The translations under genes and the position numbers were made by a program. Positions 1-8,691 of a stretch of 64,000 nucleotides of DNA are shown here, in pieces. Source of the DNA: Oscillatoria salina IIICB1 (lineage in GTDB: Bacteria > Cyanobacteriota > Cyanobacteriia > Cyanobacteriales > SIO1D9); NCBI RefSeq assembly GCF_020144665.1, contig NZ_JAAHBQ010000014.1:44129-108128 (forward strand), written 5' to 3'. The notes beneath the pieces were generated by a model that did not search any database, had not been told where the DNA came from, and worked only from the letters and a program-made list of their open reading frames with translations. Each line of letters starts with the position of its first letter. Positions within the stretch are counted from its first letter, which is position 1.

Positions 1-1
1 G

Positions 2-2173
2 CAACAGCGCTTCTTCAAATACTTATCCGCAGAAGTCTATAACATTTACGGTCCGACAGAAACCACCGTTGAAGCCACCTTCTGGCGTTGTCCGCGTGTG
101 GACAACCCCCAAGTTGCTCCCATTGGTCGTCCGATTGCCAATCTTCAAATCTACTTACTAGACCACCATTATCAACCTGTTCCCATTGGTGTACCCGGTG
201 AGATTTATATTGGCGGTGTGGGTTTGGCGCGGGGATACCATAACCGCCCCGACTTAACGGCAGAAAGATTTGTTCCTCACCCCTTTAGCTCAGAACCAGG
301 GGCGCGTCTTTACCGCACAGGCGATCTCGGAAAATACCGCGAGGACGGCAGTGTTGAGTTTCTCGGACGTATTGACGATCAAGTAAAAATTCGCGGTTTT
401 CGCATTGAAATCGGCGAAATTGAGGCAGCGATCGATTTACATCCGGCGGTACGCGAAGCAGCCGCGATCGTTGACAAAGATCGCTTTGGTGAACTGAGAT
501 TGCTGGGTTATGTTGTTCTCAAAAATACTGCAACTCTCTCGCCAGAAGCACTCCGCTCTTTTTTAAAAGAAAGTCTACCGGACTATACGATCCCCAAATT
601 ATGGGTATTCCTTGATGAACTACCACGAACCCCCAATGGCAAAATTAATCGCCAAGCCCTCCCCTCTCCTGAAGTTCGCCAGTTTGAGGACGCGAAAGTA
701 ATTACTTCCCCACGAACACCTCTCGAAATTGAGATTGCTCAAGCTTTTGCTACTGTGTTGGGTGTTGAACGTGTGGGGGTGAATGAAAACTTATTTGAGC
801 TTGGTGGTACTTCCTTGATCGTGGCGCGACTGACTTCACGTTTGTCTAACAAATATAATGTTTCCATTCCCCTAGATTATTTTTTCAAAGTCCCTACTGT
901 AGAAGGTGTAGCTCGTGTAATTGAAATGTATCAGCAAGGGGGACTAGAAGGAGCGATCGCTGATAGTACCGCCGCACAACTTGAATCAGAAGCTGTCCTC
1001 GATCCGGAGATTACCCCAGCAGGGCTGTCTGTTGCCAACTATTGCGACCCCAATTCGGTTTTGGTAACAGGGGCTACTGGATATCTGGGAGCATTTATAG
1101 TTCAACAATTACTCAAAAAAACGAAAGCAGATGTTTATTGCTTGGTACGAGCAGCCAATCCTGAAGAAGGCAAAAGACGACTGGAAAAAACACTACGGTT
1201 GTACTTAATTTGGGAAGATTCTTTTCAGACTAGAATTCATCCGGTTATTGGTGACTTAGAGAAACCTTTACTTGGTCTTTCTGCTCAGCAGTTTTTAGAT
1301 TTAGCGGCGGCTGTTGATACGATTTATCACAGTGGGGCATTAGTAAACTTTATTTATCCTTATTCCCGCTTAAAAGCACCCAACGTTCAAGGAACACAAG
1401 AGATTCTGCGCTTAGCCTGTCAGGTCAAACTCAAATCCGTTCACTTTGTCTCGACCCTTGATGTGCTGCTCTCTACCCATGCACCTCGTCCTTTCCTCGA
1501 AAATGACCGCGCGCTCCACAATCCCGTTCAAGTCCCTTATGGCTATCCCAGAAGTAAATGGGTCGCTGAAAAAATTGTCACCCTCGCTCGCGATCGCGGC
1601 ATTCCTGTTTGCATTTATCGAGCGGGACTGATGATGAGTCACAGTGAAACTGGAGCAACCCAAACTAACGACTATTTGTTAGTAGCTTTAAGAGGTTTTA
1701 TTCCTCTAGGGATCTTACCGGATTATCGGCGGATTATCGATCCAATTCCCGTTGATTATGCGGCTCAAGCTATTGTGCATCTTTCTCGGCAAGAAAGCTC
1801 GCTCGGAAAACATTTCCATCTTTGGAATCCTTATCCAGTTCCTTTGAGTAAGTTATATGAGTGGATTGATTCTTTTGGTTATCGACTCAAAATGGTTTCT
1901 TTTGAGGAAGCTCGCCAACAAGCGATTAAAGTTGAATCATCCCATCCTTTGTATTCTCTTGTTCCTCTGATTCGCGATGAAGATGAAGAACCTCCCGTCG
2001 CCCTCGATCCACAATTTATTGATACCCATCATCCAGAACTAGAATGTCAAAATACGTTAAAGGGGCTTGAAGGAAGTGGTATTGAATGTCCGCCGATGAA
2101 TGAAAAGTTGATGCACCTTTGTCTTGCTTATTTGGTTGAAATCGGTTTTCTGGAAGCACCGACAAGCAAATGA
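2..2173 (+). CDS. NRPS C-terminal part: adenylation - carrier - thioester reductase (5' partial)
   Basis: The reading frame is open from the window edge, so the gene starts upstream. In order it shows the A5 motif NIYGPTETT, A6-A7 (YRTGDL), A8 (GRIDDQVKIRGFRIEIGE) and A10 (NGKINRQALP), then a peptidyl-carrier domain with FELGGTSL (phosphopantetheine Ser near fragment residue 269). A terminal NADPH reductase domain follows, with VTGATGYLGAF (Rossmann, near 354) and a YPRSK Y-x3-K catalytic pair (near 515). Such R domains release the peptide as an aldehyde or alcohol; in saframycin-type enzymes the aldehyde feeds Pictet-Spengler cyclisation. The substrate-pocket motif A4 is outside the window, so specificity cannot be read. 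It is followed 44 bases later by the SfmD-like gene, probably in one operon. The domain order is certain; the product is inferred from neighbours. Confidence 0.93.
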   Translation, partial: QQRFFKYLSAEVYNIYGPTETTVEATFWRCPRVDNPQVAPIGRPIANLQIYLLDHHYQPVPIGVPGEIYIGGVGLARGYHNRPDLTAERFVPHPFSSEPGARLYRTGDLGKYREDGSVEFLGRIDDQVKIRGFRIEIGEIEAAIDLHPAVREAAAIVDKDRFGELRLLGYVVLKNTATLSPEALRSFLKESLPDYTIPKLWVFLDELPRTPNGKINRQALPSPEVRQFEDAKVITSPRTPLEIEIAQAFATVLGVERVGVNENLFELGGTSLIVARLTSRLSNKYNVSIPLDYFFKVPTVEGVARVIEMYQQGGLEGAIADSTAAQLESEAVLDPEITPAGLSVANYCDPNSVLVTGATGYLGAFIVQQLLKKTKADVYCLVRAANPEEGKRRLEKTLRLYLIWEDSFQTRIHPVIGDLEKPLLGLSAQQFLDLAAAVDTIYHSGALVNFIYPYSRLKAPNVQGTQEILRLACQVKLKSVHFVSTLDVLLSTHAPRPFLENDRALHNPVQVPYGYPRSKWVAEKIVTLARDRGIPVCIYRAGLMMSHSETGATQTNDYLLVALRGFIPLGILPDYRRIIDPIPVDYAAQAIVHLSRQESSLGKHFHLWNPYPVPLSKLYEWIDSFGYRLKMVSFEEARQQAIKVESSHPLYSLVPLIRDEDEEPPVALDPQFIDTHHPELECQNTLKGLEGSGIECPPMNEKLMHLCLAYLVEIGFLEAPTSK

Positions 2174-2217
2174 TGCGCTTCGCTCTCTAAGGCTAAAAAT
2201 AGACGATCGGAAATGTG

Positions 2218-3264
2218 ATGGAACAATACTCAAAGTTATATTTAACAAGACCCGAAAAATTACCTCGTCATCGTGGGGAAATTAGCCAAAACTGTTCTCT
2301 GGAAGTACAATCGGCGATCGCCGATTGTACTTATAAGCTACGCTCGTCTAACGATGCTGACGCACTCAGACACATCCGCGAAACGTTCAATTGGATATTG
2401 CTTAATTTCCCATCTGTTGTCGCTCGCCATCAAACCGTGACAAAATCGGTCGAACGTAATGAAAAAGATTACTATGTGGAAATCGTCGATAACTATATGG
2501 GTGTGGTGCGAGTTGATGGCGATCCTTTTTTTGTCCTACTTCAGAGCATCCTTCAAGCTTACTCGGAGCTACTCGAAGAAGCTCTGAGCGTTGGCACCTC
2601 TATTAAAGCCCCCAAGTGGCGCAACCTTCGCCATGCTTTTGAGTCTATCCTGAGTTACCTCGCCCAAGAATCGATCGCTCCCTCTGCCGATCCTTGCCTA
2701 ACTATTTCTCGGCGCTCGAATCCAGCCGATAACAACTATAATCCATTACGTCGTTGGGTTATCGGCCACCATGTCTTTTATGTCCTGATCCAAAGTTTAA
2801 TCGTTGCTCTCAATTGCTTCCACGCGGAGATGAGAGCGGAAAACTTTCAGGAAGCAGAAGTGGCGATCGCGATCGCTACTTCTTTGATGTGGGGAGCTGA
2901 ATCAGCATTGCGTTTTACTGGTGATTTTTCATCGAGTCAATTCCAAGATGTAGTCCGTCCCTCGATGATGCCCCCTAATGCACCATCGGGGCTGAGCGGT
3001 CAGTTTTCAATGGATCATTTATATTTAGTCAAGTTGCTGTCAAAATTAAAGCCTATGCTCGCGAATTTAAATCACTCTTTAATGACTCAACATCAGCAGT
3101 TTACTAAAGCTTTTGAAGCTACCTATGAAGCACATAAATTTGTTTGCGGTAAATTTGTAGGAATTAACTCGCAAAGTTTGCGGATGAATTCAAGTTCCAA
3201 AAAATCAGCCGTAGATGTTTTAAATGATTTAAAATTTTTGCGCCTAAAAAATCTCAAAAATTGA
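2218..3264 (+). CDS. SfmD-like heme-dependent aromatic (tyrosine) hydroxylase
   Basis: A 348-residue, mostly helical protein without signal peptide. Numbered from the ATG at 2218, His267, His306 and Cys310 form H-x38-H-x3-C (the last part reads HKFVC). This is the spacing known for SfmD of the saframycin pathway, where the two His ligate heme and the Cys forms a single thioether to it. SfmD uses peroxide to hydroxylate 3-methyltyrosine to 3-hydroxy-5-methyltyrosine. Length and helical content fit that family (about 350 residues, TDO-like fold). The gene lies between an NRPS reductase end and a catechol-type O-methyltransferase, the context expected for THIQ precursor supply. A GTG three bases upstream (2215) is an alternative start; GGAA precedes both. 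Assignment rests on motif, length and context, not on an alignment. Confidence 0.75.
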   Translation: MEQYSKLYLTRPEKLPRHRGEISQNCSLEVQSAIADCTYKLRSSNDADALRHIRETFNWILLNFPSVVARHQTVTKSVERNEKDYYVEIVDNYMGVVRVDGDPFFVLLQSILQAYSELLEEALSVGTSIKAPKWRNLRHAFESILSYLAQESIAPSADPCLTISRRSNPADNNYNPLRRWVIGHHVFYVLIQSLIVALNCFHAEMRAENFQEAEVAIAIATSLMWGAESALRFTGDFSSSQFQDVVRPSMMPPNAPSGLSGQFSMDHLYLVKLLSKLKPMLANLNHSLMTQHQQFTKAFEATYEAHKFVCGKFVGINSQSLRMNSSSKKSAVDVLNDLKFLRLKNLKN

Positions 3265-3305
3265 GATAATCATAGTTTAAAAATTACTTTTAATGGAGAG
3301 CTTAA

Positions 3306-3968
3306 ATGTTCAAAAATTGGTTGCTCGACCAAGAGATATATAACTATGTACTCGCAGTATCGCTCCACGAAAATGAAATTTTACGCCAACTGAGAGAGGA
3401 AACAGAACAACTGCAAGAATCAGCTATGCTGATTCCCCCAGAAGAAGGTCAATTTATTGCCTTTTTAATACAGCTTATTGGTGCGAAAAAAACCCTGGAA
3501 ATAGGGGTTTTTACAGGTTACAGCACGCTCTGGACTGCCTTAGCCCTACCTCCAGACGGGCGCGCGATCGCCTGCGATCGCAACGCACAATGGACGGCGA
3601 TCGCTCAACGTTACTGGAAACAAGCAGGTGTAAACCACAAAATTGATTTGCGCTTAGGAGAAGCTTTACAGACACTGGACAACTTACTTGAAAACTCTCA
3701 GGCAGAAACTTTTGATTTTATTTTTATCGATGCCGACAAAGAAAACGATCTAGAATATTTTGAAAAAGCCTTGCAGTTGGCACGCCCAGGTGGATTAATT
3801 GCCATCGATAATGCACTTTGGTCTGGACTTGTCGTCGATTCCACAGTTCAAGATCCTGAAACAAGAGCAATTCGTACGCTCAACCAGAAACTATACAGCG
3901 ACGAGCGCATTCAACTGAGTCTTTTACCCATCGCTGATGGATTAACCTTGGCACGCAAGAAGGAATGA
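3306..3968 (+). CDS. SafC/caffeoyl-CoA-type catechol O-methyltransferase
   Basis: A 220-residue class I, metal-dependent O-methyltransferase of the caffeoyl-CoA/COMT family (OMT family 3). The SAM loop is LEIGVFTGYSTL, the metal-binding segment is FIDADKEN followed by AIDNALWSG (the Asp and Asp-Asn ligands of catechol OMTs). Length is normal. A good GGAGAG ribosome site lies eight bases before the ATG. The substrate is expected to be a catechol. In the saframycin/safracin context that is 3-hydroxy-5-methyltyrosine, methylated at the 4-OH, the role of SafC in Myxococcus. The gene follows the SfmD-like hydroxylase that would make that catechol. Family is sure; substrate is inferred. Confidence 0.88.
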   Translation: MFKNWLLDQEIYNYVLAVSLHENEILRQLREETEQLQESAMLIPPEEGQFIAFLIQLIGAKKTLEIGVFTGYSTLWTALALPPDGRAIACDRNAQWTAIAQRYWKQAGVNHKIDLRLGEALQTLDNLLENSQAETFDFIFIDADKENDLEYFEKALQLARPGGLIAIDNALWSGLVVDSTVQDPETRAIRTLNQKLYSDERIQLSLLPIADGLTLARKKE

Positions 3969-4032
3969 GACTCTCCAGTTAACCCTAACGGAAAAGAGAA
4001 CATTGAAAAATTTGGCAACTCAAAGGGAAAAT

Positions 4033-4743
4033 ATGCAAGCTCAGATAGGGTTTCGATCGCCAACCCCCCAATCAATGTACAGCGAAGTCGCACAGCGCTA
4101 CGATCTTCTACACTCGATCTTGACTTTTGGGTTAGCTCGACAATGGCACCACAAGGCAGCTAGACAACTGGAACTTCCGCCAAAAGGACGCATTCTTGAC
4201 CTTGCCACAGGTACGGCAAGCTTAGCATTAGCGATCGCTACAGTTGCACCCCAAGATTCGGTCATTATCGGCGGTGACATTAACGAGCAAATGCTCGCAG
4301 TTGCTCGCAAACGTCTGCAAAAGTCTCGTTCCCAAACTGCGATTGAACTGAAAAATTTCTCCGCAGAAGCTTTGCCTTTTCATGATTGTCTCTTTGATGC
4401 AGTGACCATGGCTTTTGCCCTTGACGACCTCAAAAATAGTCAAGTTTGCCTACAAGAAATTTTTCGCGTACTTAAACCCGATGGACAAATTTTAATCCTC
4501 GATCTTTCCCTTCCCGATGCCCCTTGGATGTTGAGTTTATACCGAATTTTTTTATGGTTTCTCCCGAGGATTTCTCACTTATTTTCTGAGGGTAACTCTA
4601 GTAATCTCTCAGAAGAGATTCTCGCCTATCAAGGACGATTAGCCAGGGAAGAACTAATCAAGAATACGGGCTTTACTCAATATCAAGCGCACAGTCTTTC
4701 TGGTGGGCTTGTCACCATCCATTTAGCCAGAAAACCAAAGTAA
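4033..4743 (+). CDS. UbiE/COQ5-type SAM methyltransferase of the cluster
   Basis: A class I methyltransferase with the UbiE/MenG layout: YDLLHSILTFGLARQWH near the start, SAM loop LDLATGTASLALAIA, DINEQML, the AEALPFHDCLFD segment, FRVLKPDGQILILDLS, and a C-terminal SLSGGLVTIH resembling the UbiE end. The ATG at 4033 is preceded by AAAGGG at good spacing. A TTG at 4003 would add ten residues and also has a purine-rich region upstream. In the safracin cluster a UbiE-like methyltransferase is thought to N-methylate the THIQ scaffold, and that role is the best guess here. A menaquinone or plastoquinone role is less likely given the surrounding genes. Confidence 0.85.
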   Translation: MQAQIGFRSPTPQSMYSEVAQRYDLLHSILTFGLARQWHHKAARQLELPPKGRILDLATGTASLALAIATVAPQDSVIIGGDINEQMLAVARKRLQKSRSQTAIELKNFSAEALPFHDCLFDAVTMAFALDDLKNSQVCLQEIFRVLKPDGQILILDLSLPDAPWMLSLYRIFLWFLPRISHLFSEGNSSNLSEEILAYQGRLAREELIKNTGFTQYQAHSLSGGLVTIHLARKPK

Positions 4744-4876
4744 ATATGGTAGGTAACTAAACAATGTCAATTTCTTAGTAATGGATTTGCCCTGTAGCGA
4801 TCGCCAAAAATCAAATACTACTCACCCCCATTACTTGACCACCAAACCAGAATTGCAAAAAGTCTATCTATCAGGT

Positions 4877-5938
4877 ATGAAAATGACTAACTCGGTTAAA
4901 AAAGACGAAAGTCCTCTAGAAATGAACGATCTGAATCTGCTACTTTTTGGTCACGCTGCCTTTCAGTATCTCTATGCTGGTTGTGAACTAGGAGTATTTC
5001 AATTACTCTCAAAACAACCTAATCTCTCCAAATCTGAAATTGGCAGTCTACTCAAGTTAGAACCCTATCCCAGCAAATGTTTACTCTTTGGCTTAACTGC
5101 CTTAAAACTTATTATTAAAACCGGAGAAACTTATCAAAATAGTTCAATAATTCAAAAGCTATTTGAAGATGAAACTTGGCAGGAATTCTTTGATATAGTT
5201 CTTTTCGAGGCTCGCATTGTTTATGTCGGACAATTAGATTTTGTCGAGTCCCTGCGCCAAAATAAAAACGTCGGACTTCGTCAATTCCCTGGCAAAGGTG
5301 CTGATTTTTATCATCGTTTAGCAGAAAACCCAGAAATAGAAAAAATCTTCTATCAATATATGAGTTCTTGGTCGAAACTAACCAATCCTTTATTGTTAGA
5401 AAAAGTAGACTTTTCTAAATTCAACAAAATCGTAGATGTCAGTGGCGGCGACGCAACCAATGCCATTGCTATAGCTAATAAATATCCGCACCTCCAAATT
5501 TCTCTACTCGAAATTCCTGATAGTTGTCCTATTGCTCAAAAGAAAATCGATCGACATGGTTTAACTAATCAGATTCACGTTCGCGGATGTGACATTTTTG
5601 TTGACGATTTTCCCCAAGAACAAGAGTGCTTTCTCTTTATTCACGTACTAGTGATTTGGACTTTAGCAGAAAATACATTATTACTCCGTCGCGCTTACGA
5701 AGCACTCAAACCTGGGGGAAGCGCGATAATTTTCAATTCAATTTCCTCAGATCGCGAAGATGGACCCGTTATGAGCGCTCTTGATTCAGCTTACTTTGTT
5801 TCTTTACCTGCGACAGGGGGAATGATTTATACTTGGAACGATCACGAACAGTGTCTTAGAGAAGCTGGATTTACAAAAATAGAGCGAATTCCCTGTAATT
5901 TCTGGACTCCTCACGGAATCATTATTGCCACCAAATAG
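4877..5938 (+). CDS. Methyltransf_2-family methyltransferase lacking the usual catalytic His (candidate tyrosine C-methyltransferase)
   Basis: About 353 residues in the acetylserotonin/hydroxyneurosporene methyltransferase family: an N-terminal dimerisation winged helix (GHAAFQYLYAGCELGVF) and a SAM domain with IVDVSGGDATNAIAIA and LKPGGSAIIFNS. Where plant and bacterial O-methyltransferases carry LHDW with the catalytic His, this protein reads VLVIWT, so the base appears absent. That fits a C- rather than O-methyltransferase, as proposed for SacF/SfmM2, which methylate tyrosine at ring C3 in THIQ pathways. The frame is open back to an ATG at 4781. I prefer 4877 (or 4883), because the first 32 residues are polar and do not resemble the family's N terminus. 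Confidence 0.82.
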   Translation: MKMTNSVKKDESPLEMNDLNLLLFGHAAFQYLYAGCELGVFQLLSKQPNLSKSEIGSLLKLEPYPSKCLLFGLTALKLIIKTGETYQNSSIIQKLFEDETWQEFFDIVLFEARIVYVGQLDFVESLRQNKNVGLRQFPGKGADFYHRLAENPEIEKIFYQYMSSWSKLTNPLLLEKVDFSKFNKIVDVSGGDATNAIAIANKYPHLQISLLEIPDSCPIAQKKIDRHGLTNQIHVRGCDIFVDDFPQEQECFLFIHVLVIWTLAENTLLLRRAYEALKPGGSAIIFNSISSDREDGPVMSALDSAYFVSLPATGGMIYTWNDHEQCLREAGFTKIERIPCNFWTPHGIIIATK

Positions 5939-5980
5939 GAAACAACATTCTCTTTCAGTAAATTTTATGGAGTAGTAAAA

Positions 5981-6199
5981 ATGAGTACATACGAACAAGA
6001 GAACGCAACAATTTATAAAGTTGTCGTCAATCACGAAGAACAATATTCTATCTGGCCCGTAGACCGTGAAAATCCTCTAGGTTGGAAAGATGCTGGGAAA
6101 AGTGGGAAGAAGGAGGAATGTTTATCCTACATAAAAGAAGTATGGGTTGATATGAGACCCCTTAGCCTACGTCAAAAAATGGCAGATATGGAAAATTAG
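5981..6199 (+). CDS. MbtH-like NRPS chaperone
   Basis: A 72-residue protein with the full MbtH signature: [11 protein letters not shown]-x-GW, and [19 protein letters not shown]. MbtH proteins bind the adenylation domain of NRPSs and support its folding and activity. The start ATG has TATGGAGT nine bases upstream. It sits between the methyltransferase and the Rieske gene, in the same direction, and presumably serves the NRPS that ends at 2173 and its upstream modules. Saframycin and safracin clusters also carry an MbtH gene. Confidence 0.97.
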   Translation: MSTYEQENATIYKVVVNHEEQYSIWPVDRENPLGWKDAGKSGKKEECLSYIKEVWVDMRPLSLRQKMADMEN

Positions 6200-6315
6200 G
6201 TCTGCTCGCAAAAATTAACTTAAATATTGTTAATTGCGACCTATCTTTTACCTCATTGTTCCCACAGAGAAGCACTCGTGAAAATAAACCGACAGCAAAC
6301 AAAAAAAGAATAACT

Positions 6316-7815
6316 ATGGATACTTATCAAAGTTTTCAACAGAACCCATCAGATTCTGTCGAGAAATTACTCGAAGAAAGCGAGACATTCCAGTGGACGA
6401 AACAATGGTATCCGTTAGCTGTTGTAGCATTTTTAGATCCAACCCGTCCCCACAGTATCCAATTACTAGGTAAGGAACTTGTCTTCTGGCGTGATGGAGG
6501 AAGTCAATGGCGTTGCTTTGACAATTTCTGTCCTCATCGGGGAGTCCCTTTTTCTGAAGGTCGTATCGAGTCTGATGGTACTTTATTATGTGCTTATCAT
6601 GGCTGGCGCTTTAACGGAGAAGGAAAATGTGTCAGTATACCCCAGTCTCTCGATAAGTTAACTGAAGCCAAACATTGCTCGAATCCGAAGTCTTGTGCTA
6701 TAGCTTATCCAACCCAGGAATGTCAAGGTTTGCTCTGGGTATGGGCAGAATCTGGCGAACAAGCTTTGTTGGAAAGTCAGTTAAGGAAACCCCGAATTAT
6801 TCCAGAGCTAGAAGAATACTCAGATAGAATCCAGAGTTTAACTCCTTACGTGCGAGATTTTCCCTATGGATGGGATTTCTTTATGGAAAATCTCTCAGAT
6901 CCCGCTCACGGACCAATTTCTCACCATAACATTGTCGGAAATCGGTATAAAGATGCCAAGTATTTCGACATGGTTCCAGTTAAAAAAATCTCGACACAGG
7001 AAGGTTTTTCCTTTGAAATTACTCCATCTATCTATTCAAAAGTTAAGCGATTTTTTCATGATTTTCAGCCTCCCTGCTGTTTAAAAATCACCTACACCTA
7101 TGAGGACGATAGCCGCTTAATTTTGGCATTCTATGCCAGTCCCACTCGTCCGGGCTGGTGTCGTCATATTGGATGTCAGATCTTGGTTAAAAATGAGCAA
7201 AAGAAACAACCGAGAAGTTTGTTTTTGTTTGGTTTTCCCTTACCAGCTTGGTTCAGTCACATCATGTCCTCGCTTTTTGCTCAACAAGATTTAGTATTTC
7301 TTCATTATCAAGAGAAATTTTTAACTAAATGGGAGAAAAGTCAATGGCTGGAAGAACTCTATCTGCCCAATCCTCAAGATAAAATGGTTGTTACCTTCCG
7401 GAAGTGGTTAGAGTATAGAGCTGGAGGTGAGATTCCTTGGGCTTCAGGATGCAACCCGGAACTCCCACCACCAGAGCGGGATAAGCAGAAGCTTTTCGAT
7501 CTCTGGACAACTCATACACAACACTGCCTTGTTTGCCAAAATGCTTTAAAAAATATCAATCGCTTGACTGTGTTAGTTTATCTTGCTTCTATTGTTTGTT
7601 TGTGCTTGGGTATACTTGTGGATGCTCGTTCTGTAGCGGTTCAAATACTTGCAGGACAAATGAGAACCTTTTCCTCAGCTTTAGTTGTTCCTCCTAGTGG
7701 CTTATTTTGGTGGGCTGTTGGCAGTGCAATCTTTTTTGCTTTAGTGGGGTATATGTTAAAAAAATTCAGCCGCTTTTTCTATGTTTATGAGTTTGAGCAT
7801 TCTCAGAATGATTGA
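6316..7815 (+). CDS. Rieske non-heme iron oxygenase, pheophorbide a oxygenase (PAO)-like
   Basis: About 499 residues from the ATG at 6316; a TTG at 6256 would add 20 residues but lacks family-like sequence. The Rieske [2Fe-2S] site is CPHRG (Cys72, His74) and CAYHGW (Cys92, His95). The mononuclear iron site is NLSDPAHGPISHH (Asp195, His198, His203). A PAO domain follows, with a CxxC (HCLVCQN) and two hydrophobic membrane segments near the C terminus, as in PAO/TIC55 proteins. Cyanobacterial relatives are usually free-standing, so its place inside an NRPS operon points to a tailoring oxidation, perhaps ring oxidation toward a quinone. It needs an electron donor not encoded nearby. Confidence 0.9.
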   Translation: MDTYQSFQQNPSDSVEKLLEESETFQWTKQWYPLAVVAFLDPTRPHSIQLLGKELVFWRDGGSQWRCFDNFCPHRGVPFSEGRIESDGTLLCAYHGWRFNGEGKCVSIPQSLDKLTEAKHCSNPKSCAIAYPTQECQGLLWVWAESGEQALLESQLRKPRIIPELEEYSDRIQSLTPYVRDFPYGWDFFMENLSDPAHGPISHHNIVGNRYKDAKYFDMVPVKKISTQEGFSFEITPSIYSKVKRFFHDFQPPCCLKITYTYEDDSRLILAFYASPTRPGWCRHIGCQILVKNEQKKQPRSLFLFGFPLPAWFSHIMSSLFAQQDLVFLHYQEKFLTKWEKSQWLEELYLPNPQDKMVVTFRKWLEYRAGGEIPWASGCNPELPPPERDKQKLFDLWTTHTQHCLVCQNALKNINRLTVLVYLASIVCLCLGILVDARSVAVQILAGQMRTFSSALVVPPSGLFWWAVGSAIFFALVGYMLKKFSRFFYVYEFEHSQND

Positions 7816-7863
7816 GATGCGATTGGCTGGTTAGATATTAGCAAATAAGAGGGGAAAGTGAGG

Positions 7864-8661
7864 ATGAAGCGAGTCCACTTGTTTGAGTTTGTAGATCAAC
7901 GATGGTTTCCGAAAACGGTCCGCGAACTGAACACTGACTATTTACAATTTCTCTGGAAGATGTATCGGGTTTATGAGCCTGTTGTTCCCTATATTACCAA
8001 AGTTATGAGACATATGAAGACAAGAGAAGTTCTTGATTTGTGTTCTGGATCTTCAGGCCCTTGGACTCAACTTCTTCCTATTTTTGCAGAGCAAAATTAT
8101 CCTGTTTCAGTAACGCTGACAGATAAGTATCCTAATATCCCAGCGTTTGAGAAAATATCGGCACAAACTACTGGACAAATAAAGTACATTGCGGATGAAG
8201 TCGATGCTACCGCAATTCCTGTTGAGTTGCAGGGAGTACGAACAATTTTTGCGAGTTATCATCATCTGCCGCCGAAACAAGCTAGGTTGGTTTTACAAAA
8301 TGCGGTGAAAAATCAAACAGCAATTTGTATTTTTGAATCGACAGAAAGGCGCTGGGAAAATTTGGTACTTAATACACTTTTTAGTCCTTTGACAGTGTTA
8401 TTTCTGACGCCATTTATTAAACCTTTTAATTGGAGTCGATTTTTTTGGGCTTATATGACTCCAGTAGTGGTATTATCTTTTGTTTGGGATGGTTTTGTGT
8501 CTAATATGAGAACCTATTCGGAACAGGATTTAAAAGAGATGGTAAGTGCGATCGCCAGTGAGGGATATCATTGGGACATTGGCAAAATTTATCCTCCTCA
8601 CTTGAAATCTTTACCGATCGCCTATCTGATTGGATACCCCGAACAACCGAATGCAGCATAG
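7864..8661 (+). CDS. class I SAM-dependent methyltransferase-like protein with hydrophobic segment
   Basis: A 265-residue protein with a SAM-binding motif (VLDLCSGSSGPW) and an acidic residue after the second strand (LTDKYPN). Two hydrophobic stretches (VLFLTPFIKPF and FFWAYMTPVVVLSF) in the second half suggest peripheral or integral membrane contact. AGAGGGG lies about eight bases before the ATG at 7864; an in-frame GTG at 7858 is closer and less likely. Its position between the Rieske gene and the P450, with short gaps, puts it in the biosynthetic operon. The substrate is unknown; a late O- or N-methylation of the product is one possibility. Confidence 0.72.
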   Translation: MKRVHLFEFVDQRWFPKTVRELNTDYLQFLWKMYRVYEPVVPYITKVMRHMKTREVLDLCSGSSGPWTQLLPIFAEQNYPVSVTLTDKYPNIPAFEKISAQTTGQIKYIADEVDATAIPVELQGVRTIFASYHHLPPKQARLVLQNAVKNQTAICIFESTERRWENLVLNTLFSPLTVLFLTPFIKPFNWSRFFWAYMTPVVVLSFVWDGFVSNMRTYSEQDLKEMVSAIASEGYHWDIGKIYPPHLKSLPIAYLIGYPEQPNAA

Positions 8662-8691
8662 CCGACTTGAGTAGTATGGGGAGAAATTAAG

